From Agelaius tricolor (lineage: Eukaryota; Chordata; Aves; Passeriformes; Icteridae): a DNA stretch of 64,000 bases. Positions within the stretch are counted from its first letter, which is position 1. Each line of letters opens with the position of its first letter. Below the pieces are notes generated by a model. That model was not told the origin of the DNA and did not search any database. It was given only the letters and a program-made list of their open reading frames with translations. The stretch spans positions 19,643,516 to 19,707,515 of the forward strand of contig JALJCS010000015.1 of the NCBI GenBank assembly GCA_023055355.1. The letters are read 5' to 3'. This document shows positions 58,221-64,000 of this stretch, piece after piece. The translations under genes and the position numbers were made by a program.

Positions 58221-59544
58221 TTAGCTGGTTTTCCGGCCTCACGAGCACTCAGCCCCCTGAGCATTGTGAATTATCTGCTCTGCCCCTCCCCAGCTGAGCC
58301 ACTCGGGGGGGAAAAAGTCTCAGGTGAGATCAGAGGTGGGAAAGCCCCGGTGGGGAGGAGGAGCTGGGTGGGAGCAGCACCAGGACAGGGGCAAAGCTTG
58401 GGGGAATTGTGCTGGGATCTGGCTTCTCCCCGAGCCTTGGGAGAAAAACTCCAGGGGTTTCATGGCAAGAGATGGGGAACAGGGCAAGGCTGAGCCCCTG
58501 GGAGTGGGGATGTCCCCCAGGGGGGTGTCACACGCCTGGGGGAGCAATTTTGGGGTGCTCTGCACAAAGGGGAGTCTCTGACACAAAGAGAAGCAAACGA
58601 GCTTGGACAGGAGGCCACCAAGGCCTGAGCTCTGCCCTTGCCAGCCTTCCCAAAAGGACCCTGGCACTGCCTACATTAACCCAGAGGGATCTCCCTGAGG
58701 ATTTGGGGGAGCAGAGGAGGCTGGAAACCCCCATATCAGTACAGGATCCCTGCTCCTGCTCGTCCTCCCCACCCCAGCATCACCCCAACCCTGAGCAGAG
58801 CCCTTTGCTGTGCATCAGAGCCTCCCCCACGGACAGGGAGGCAGGAGCTGCAGTCCCACTCTGATCCCCAGGAAGAGCAAAAAGCAGCCAGCAAAAACCT
58901 CCCCCTCTGGAGCAGCAAACTGTGTGAACCCAGGGCAACACTGCTGGGGTGGGAAATGCAGCACCCCTGGCACAGCCTGGCCAAGGCTGAGCTCTGCTGC
59001 TCAAGGGCACCCCTGGAAAAGAGCCCCAAGGCTCAGCTTGTGTGGTTCTCAGTGCTCTGGAGGCAGGCAGGGCTGAGGGAGGTGGGTGAGTCACTCCTGC
59101 CACGGAGCATCCTCGTCAGGAGAGCTCTAAGGATGTAATTAGTGTGAAACTGCTCATTGTCCCCTCCATCCCCACGCTGGGGACATGCACACCCATCATC
59201 ATCATCATCATCACCAGCTCATGGAGGGAACAGCTCCCTGTGACACAGCTCAGCAGAAACCCAGGAGCATCCCTAATTGACTGAGAGCCCAGGGTGATTA
59301 TTATAATTAAGGCAGACTTCAGGAATTGCAAGTGACAGGGAAAAAACGCCCCAGTTCTGACATGGCACCACGGGGAGGGGTTTGGTGCCTCCCCCTCTCC
59401 AGTCCTTGGCTGGGTTTCCACGTGGATGCCTGGCCTTTGGTTTTATTCTGTTTATTCTGCTCCTGACCCTGGGTTTGCAGCATGGCAGGTGGGAATCCTG
59501 GGAGCACACACATCCCTGGCACCTGGAGATGTTCCTGGCCAGGG

Positions 59545-59632
59545 CTTGGAGCAGCCATGGCAGGGGGTGGAACTGGGTGAGCTTGAAGGTCCCTTCCCAC
59601 CTAAACCTAAAATTCCCGTGGTTCTGTGAGGT
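59545..59632 (+). mobile_element. CR1 3' tail
   Basis: GGCTTGGAGCAGCCATGGCA, GGGGTGGAACTGGGTGAGCT and AAGGTCCCTTCCCACC are the end of CR1, followed by a degenerate TTCTGTG tail. Confidence 0.8.
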
Positions 59633-59887
59633 TTTGTGCCTCCTCCACCACCTCAGCTCACAGCCCTGCCTGGGAATTCTTCACCTGAGCAAGGAGAGGA
59701 GAGGCCCCCATCTGGGACAGGGCGATGTCCCCATCAGGGACAGGGCGATGTCCCCATCAGGGTGGCACCCTCACAGCTCAGGGGAAGCAGATTTTGTGGA
59801 AGTTCCTGAAGCATTGGGTAATTTTTTGCCTCCCAGCCCTGAGCAGCAGGGTCAGGCCCAAGGGCAGACCCAGGAAGGGCTTTGGTG

Positions 59888-60190
59888 GCAGGGGGATCCC
59901 AGAGTCCCAGAATGTCCTGAGCTGGAAATGCCCCCCCAGGGACCATCCCAACAACCCCACCCTGTGCCTGGGGGTGCCCAAACCCTCCTGGAGCCCTGGC
60001 AGCCTCAGGGCTGTGCCCATCCCTGGGGACCTGGGCAGTGCCAGCAGCCTCGGGGGGGAAGAACCTTCCCTGAGAGCCACCCTGAGCCTGCCCTGGCCCA
60101 GCTCTGCCACTCGGGTCCTGTCCCAGCCACCACAGGGGTGTCAGAGCTGCCTCTGCACTTCCCACTGGGATGTAAAGCCCTGCTGTGAGG
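59888..60190 (-). mobile_element. CR1 LINE fragment (minus strand)
   Basis: Read in reverse, the segment gives CR1 3' sequence: GATCCCAGAGTCCCAGAATG at its 3' end, with GGACCATCCCAACAACCCCA and GGAAGAACCTTCCCTGAGAG inside. It abuts the CTCTGATGAAAA tandem array. Confidence 0.75.
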
Positions 60191-60202
60191 AACGAGATAA
60201 CA

Positions 60203-60612
60203 GCTCTGATGAAAACCCAAAACTCTGATGAAAAACCCCAAAACTCTGATAAAGAGCCCAAAACTCTGATAAAGAGCCCAAAACTCTGATAAAGAGCCCC
60301 AAATCTCTGATGAAAACCCCCAAATCTCTGATGAAAACCCCCAAATCTCTGATGAAAACCTCCAAATCTCTGATGAAAACACCAAAACTCCGATGAAAAC
60401 ACCAAAACTCTGAGAAAACCCCAAAGCTCTGATAAAAACCCCCAAAATTCTGATGAAAACCCCCAAATCTCTGATAAAAACCCCAAAACTCTGATGAAAA
60501 CCCCCAAAACTCTGATGAAAATCCCCAAAACTCTGATTAAAATCCCCAAAGCTCTGATAAAAACCCCAAATCTCTGATAAAATCCCCAAAGCTCTGATAA
60601 AAACCCCAAAGC
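60203..60612. repeat. About 20-bp (CTCTGATGAAAACCCCAAAA) array, 20 copies
   Basis: CTCTGATRAAAACCCC-type units with small indels. Long minus-strand ORFs (phased FIRVLGVF-like repeats) come from this array. It sits at the end of a minus-strand CR1 fragment. Confidence 0.95.
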
Positions 60613-61166
60613 CCAGGCCCTGTCACCCCCAGGGCCAGGCTGCCCCCGTGCCCAAAGAGGGGCAGCTCCTTGGGCAGGGCTGTGCCACCAGAGCCAAAGC
60701 TCCTGGAGAGGGACAGGGACAACCAGAGGCTCCAACAGCACCCAGCACAGCCCCAGGATGAATTAATTTGCATTAATAGCAGGAAACCACCCAAGCTCCC
60801 CCAAAAAACTCACCCTCCACCATCTCAGGGCTCCAAGACTCGGCTCAGCCCCCCAAGCCAAGGAAGATCCCGGGTTCCTGGAGCTGGTGGGAGCTCCTGG
60901 CTGCTCCCTGGCCCCTCAAACCCAGCACCCAAGGGCAGCACAATGCAACCCCAGCGTTGCCACACCAGGGCTGGTTGTGACACAGCTGCTGGAAACCTGA
61001 GTAAGCTGCTCTTCCCCACTGACCCTCTGCAAATCCCTCCTAATCCAATCTCGTTTGTGGCTTTAAGCTGGACCCTCCCATGCTGAACACCCCTGTTTGC
61101 TCCACAGTTGGGAAAATCCTGGGCTTTTCTCAGTGCTGGCTGCAGATCTGATGCAGGAGGCACCAG

Positions 61167-61521
61167 TGTCACAGACATCTTCTATGGAAAATCCTTTCCT
61201 TGGGATTTTTTCCTCCTGAGAAGCTGAGAAGCCTCAGGAACAAAATGCAAACAATGGTTATCTGCTGCTGTGGAATGCAACAGGTGCACCTGGGATTGGA
61301 CTCATGTTGGTTGTTGCTAATTAATGGCCAATCACAGTCAGCTTTGTTATCATTCTTTCTTTTTCTATTCTTAGCCAGCCTTCTGATGAAATCCTTTCTT
61401 CTATTCTTTTAGTATAGTTTTAATGTAATATATATCATAAAATAATAAATCAGCCTTGTGAAACAAGGAGTCAGATCCTGGTCTCTCCCCTCATCCTCAG
61501 ACCCCTGTGAGCACCACCACA
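61167..61521 (+). mobile_element. Solo LTR, same family as the intronic copy
   Basis: It begins TGTCACAGAC and ends CCACCACA. The flanks CACCAG (61161-61166) and CTCCAG (61522-61527) look like a target-site duplication with one change. AATAAA lies at 61444-61449. It aligns with 50932-51316 along its length, except for a roughly 30-bp gap near 61340 where the other copy has CTGGCTCAGACTCTCTGTCC-type sequence. Confidence 0.82.
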
Positions 61522-62606
61522 CTCCAGAGCTTCCTTCTCCTCGTGTGTGGCGGTGTTTGGGGACAGGGACCTGCAGCCCCAGCTCCACATCCCCCTGGCA
61601 CAGTCCCTGTGTGCCACCTGGGCACGGGAAACCTCCCCTGGGCCAGCCTGGCACAGCCAGGAGTTCTCCTTTGCTGGGTTCTCCTGGTTTAAAACAGAGA
61701 TTTCTCCACCTTATCCCAACACAAGGGAGGAGCTGGAGGAGACAAACCCTGCTCTGCCCTTCAGCTCCCCCCACAAATCCCAGCTGGGATCCAGGTTAGG
61801 AAACCAGCCCCAAACCGAATTATTTTGGTGTGATATCCCCCCAGAAGGTGCCAGAGCCGCATTCCCACCTCAGCCCAGGGCTGGGAATGCTCTGCCCTCC
61901 CCGGGGCCATCCCACAGATGGATCCCACATGGGGAGGACACAAAGCTGTGGGTTTGCCCCAGGCTGCCACGGCCACAAGCCTCTGTGATTGCTTCAGGGA
62001 GGAGAAAACCCTGCCCTGTGTCCCCAGGGCCAGCAAACATCGGCCACCACACGTGTGGCACAGCAGAGCAGCTCAGCCAGGAGCCAGGAGGATGGAAATG
62101 CTGTAATTGCCCTCAGCCTCCCTGGAATCTGCAGGAAAGTCTTGACACAGAGGAGGAAATCTGGTTTAGCTTTCCTAAAAGGAAAGCTGAATGTGTTTAT
62201 AAAGGGAGGCACAGGTGGAGAGGCTGGCACAGGCTGGAGCAGTGGGGATGGAGCTCCTTTCCCTCTGCTTCCCCTCCAAATAATCCTGGATCTTCTTTGG
62301 ATCCATCCAGCTCAGTGCAGGAACATCCCCAGGTATCTGCACCCACCAGCTCTGCCTGTAAATCCACATGGAGCTGGGGAGGAGCCCCAGAGGGATCCAG
62401 GCTGTGCCAAAGCAGCCCCAGAGGGATCCAGGCTGTGCCAAAACAGCCCCAGAGGGATCCAGGCTGTGCCAAAGATCTTCCAAATTAATAGGCAAATAAA
62501 CAAGAATAATAAGAGTGACTGAAATAACTCCAGGCATGGAAAGCAGCTCCAGCTCAGGGCCCTGCAGCTCTGTGATGGGGTGAGCTCCTTCCAGTGGGGT
62601 CAGAGG

Positions 62607-62700
62607 GATGGGATGGGATGGGATGGGATGGGATGGGATGGGATGGGATGGGATGGGATGGGGTAGGGCAGGTTGGGATGGGATGGAACAGGATGGGATG
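62607..62700. repeat. (GGGAT)n microsatellite
   Basis: About eleven consecutive GGGAT pentamers, then diverged copies with GGGTAGGGCA and GGAACA interruptions. Confidence 0.95.
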
Positions 62701-62787
62701 GCAGTGCCAGTCACCCCTAAATGACTATTTTTTAACACACACCCAAACCAAGCTCATTTTGAGCTGTGGCACAGAACAAGGTGCTCT

Positions 62788-62828
62788 TTGAGGTCCCTTC
62801 AACACAAACCATTCCATGATTCTCTGAT
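62788..62828 (+). mobile_element. Short CR1 3' tail
   Basis: GAGGTCCCTTCAACACAAAC followed by CATTCCATGATTCTCTGATT is a truncated CR1 terminus. Confidence 0.6.
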
Positions 62829-63117
62829 TTTACCCCCCCAAGCTGCTCCCCTGGCCAGGCCCCTGGGCTCTCTGCAAGTGCTTTGTGTGTTGTAATTTCC
62901 CTTCCAGCCCCGGCAGTGACTCCTGGAGCTCCCTGTGTGTGTGTGTAAAGCTCCACCCCATGCTGGGTAAAACCCCAGCCAGGAATTCCCAAATTCATCT
63001 TTGGAGGCAGCAACTGCCATCCTGCAGAGCATGGACAGGGACAATGCAGGGGATGGATGTGACACTCTGTGCCATGGATGTGTCACACAGGGCTGTGGAT
63101 GAGCCCCTGGAGAGGAG

Positions 63118-63425
63118 CAGCAGAGATGCCACAATCTGGGATCTCTGCTCACGGGGGCTCGCCCTCCTCACCACCCAAAACAATGCAAAAAACTTTCCAA
63201 ACTACAGCAAATTTCCCAACTCTTGCCATTCCAACTTTCTGCCATTGCCAATTGCAGCAGAGATGGGATCTCTGCAATGAAAAATTGCTGCCTCCAAAGA
63301 CGAATTTTTTGCCATTGCCAATTGCAGCAGAGATGCCACAATCTGGGATCTCTGCTCACCGGGGCTCGCCCTCCTCACCACCCAAAACAATGCGAAAACA
63401 GCAAATTTCCCAACTTTTGCCGTTC
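63118..63425. repeat. Direct duplication of about 100 bp, 209 bp apart
   Basis: GCAGAGATGCCACAATCTGG ... CTCGCCCTCCTCACCACCCA ... CAGCAAATTTCCCAAC occurs at 63118-63229 and 63326-63425. A GCCATTGCCAATTGCAGCAG segment is also repeated (63243 and 63311). Confidence 0.93.
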
Positions 63426-63519
63426 CCTGCTGCAGCCCGGCCCCCGATGTTCCCTCCCAGCAGCTCCGCCTGCCCCCCTCCATCCCCAGCCTGCTCCGGG
63501 GCACCCCAAAATTCCCTTT

Positions 63520-63850
63520 TTACCTCCTGGCCCTGGAGCTTCCAGCGGCGATGCCGGACAGGGACAGACACGGGGACAGACACGGGGACAGACACGGGGA
63601 CGCTCCCGCCGGCCTCTGCCGCTGAGCAATGATTAATTCCAGCTCCGGGTGACAAAGTGAAAGCCAAACAAGGCGAGGCCGGGGTGTCCCCGCTGCTTTT
63701 CCCTGGCCGCGGGTGCCGCCCGCCGCTGGCAGCTCCCGGCGGGACTGGAAAGACCTGTCCGGGTCCTGCCGGGGAGCGGCAGCGGCCAGCAGGGATCCGG
63801 CACCGCCTCGGGGCTGTCACCGCGCCCGCAGAAGGGCGGGGGACACGGGG
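63520..63850 (-). promoter_or_regulatory. Second CpG-rich candidate first exon
   Basis: GC-rich and CpG-rich, ending on the minus strand in CCAGGAG|GTAAAAA near 63521. It includes a short 14-bp tandem repeat (ACGGGGACAGAC-type, about four copies, 63558-63602). It may be an alternative KIAA0513 promoter or an unrelated CpG island. Confidence 0.28.
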
Positions 63851-63899
63851 GGATGCATCCCACAGCCCAGACAGGAACCGAACCTGTTTCAGCCCCAAA

Positions 63900-64000
63900 T
63901 TCCTGATGAAAACCCCAAAACTCTGATGAAACCTCAAAGGTCTGATGAAAACCCCAAAGCTCTGATGAAAACTCCACAGTTCTGATGAAAACCCCAAAGC
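63900..64000. repeat. Second CTCTGATGAAAACCCCAAA array, cut by the window end
   Basis: The same unit as 60203-60612; five units are visible and the array continues beyond the window. Confidence 0.93.

Larger units (their letters stand above)
58221..63519. other. Far upstream flank of KIAA0513, no gene seen
   Basis: CR1 fragments, an ATC run (59191-59212), the CTCTGATGAAAA array, the second solo LTR, the GGGAT microsatellite and the 63.1-kb duplication account for most of it; the remainder is ordinary GC-rich sequence. Confidence 0.45.

Noticed and set aside
59734..60741. 335-residue minus-strand ORF with FIRVLGVF-like repeats
   Set aside because: It is a translation of the CTCTGATGAAAA array joined to CR1 sequence; no start context or similarity.
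1..64000. tRNA, rRNA or known small-RNA genes
   Set aside because: No cloverleaf, rRNA core or snRNA-like sequence was seen by eye; a covariance-model scan would be needed to be certain.

Overview
The window looks like a piece of a bird genome, most likely a passerine. It carries several CR1 LINE tails, three solo retroviral LTRs (two of a family I associate with songbird genomes), many GC-rich minisatellites, and one vertebrate gene with short exons. No bacterial, phage or viral gene set is present. The species call rests on repeat families recalled from memory, not on a search.

The one gene I can support is KIAA0513, on the minus strand. Twelve coding exons run from the ATG at 51776 to the TAG ending at 42839. 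All intron phases agree and every junction is GT-AG. The spliced product is 418 residues with a 30-nt microexon included, or 408 without it. The protein is a conserved, brain-enriched cytoplasmic protein of unsettled function that carries an SBF2-type region. Its 3' UTR probably runs left to about 41.05-41.13 kb. Its 5' end is uncertain: a short candidate non-coding exon lies near 52.65 kb, and CpG-rich candidate first exons end at 57107 and near 63.52 kb.

Layout. 1-32 kb: no recognisable coding exon. This is GC-rich intergenic or very long intronic DNA with minisatellites (8.0-8.65, 11.4-12.2 and 15.2-15.5 kb), a CR1 tail (2.66-3.1 kb), CpG-rich patches, a divergent cluster of CTCF-like motifs (14.46 and 17.2-17.3 kb), and single-copy stretches that resemble regulatory DNA. 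32.7-38 kb: a repeat-dense, AT-rich block. It holds a minus-strand solo LTR, a 10-bp satellite, a diverged inverted repeat, an AT island with perfect palindromes, and a 41-bp tandem array built from nuclear-receptor half-sites. 38.4-38.8 kb: a 350-bp near-identical copy of a segment at 25.6 kb. 39.8-40.1 kb: a 35-bp minisatellite. 41-52 kb: KIAA0513. 52-64 kb: its upstream flank, with CR1 fragments, a second LTR of the intronic family, a large CpG-rich zone, and several tandem arrays.

In human, from memory, the neighbours of KIAA0513 are ZDHHC7 upstream and FAM92B/CIBAR2 then GSE1 downstream. By synteny the left part of this window would be the KIAA0513-GSE1 interval, which fits its gene-poor, regulatory look. 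I found no exon of those neighbours. I see no convincing new multi-gene system. The most interesting signals are the receptor half-site array, the CTCF-like cluster, the palindromic AT island, the microexon, and a minisatellite that copies a splice acceptor of KIAA0513.
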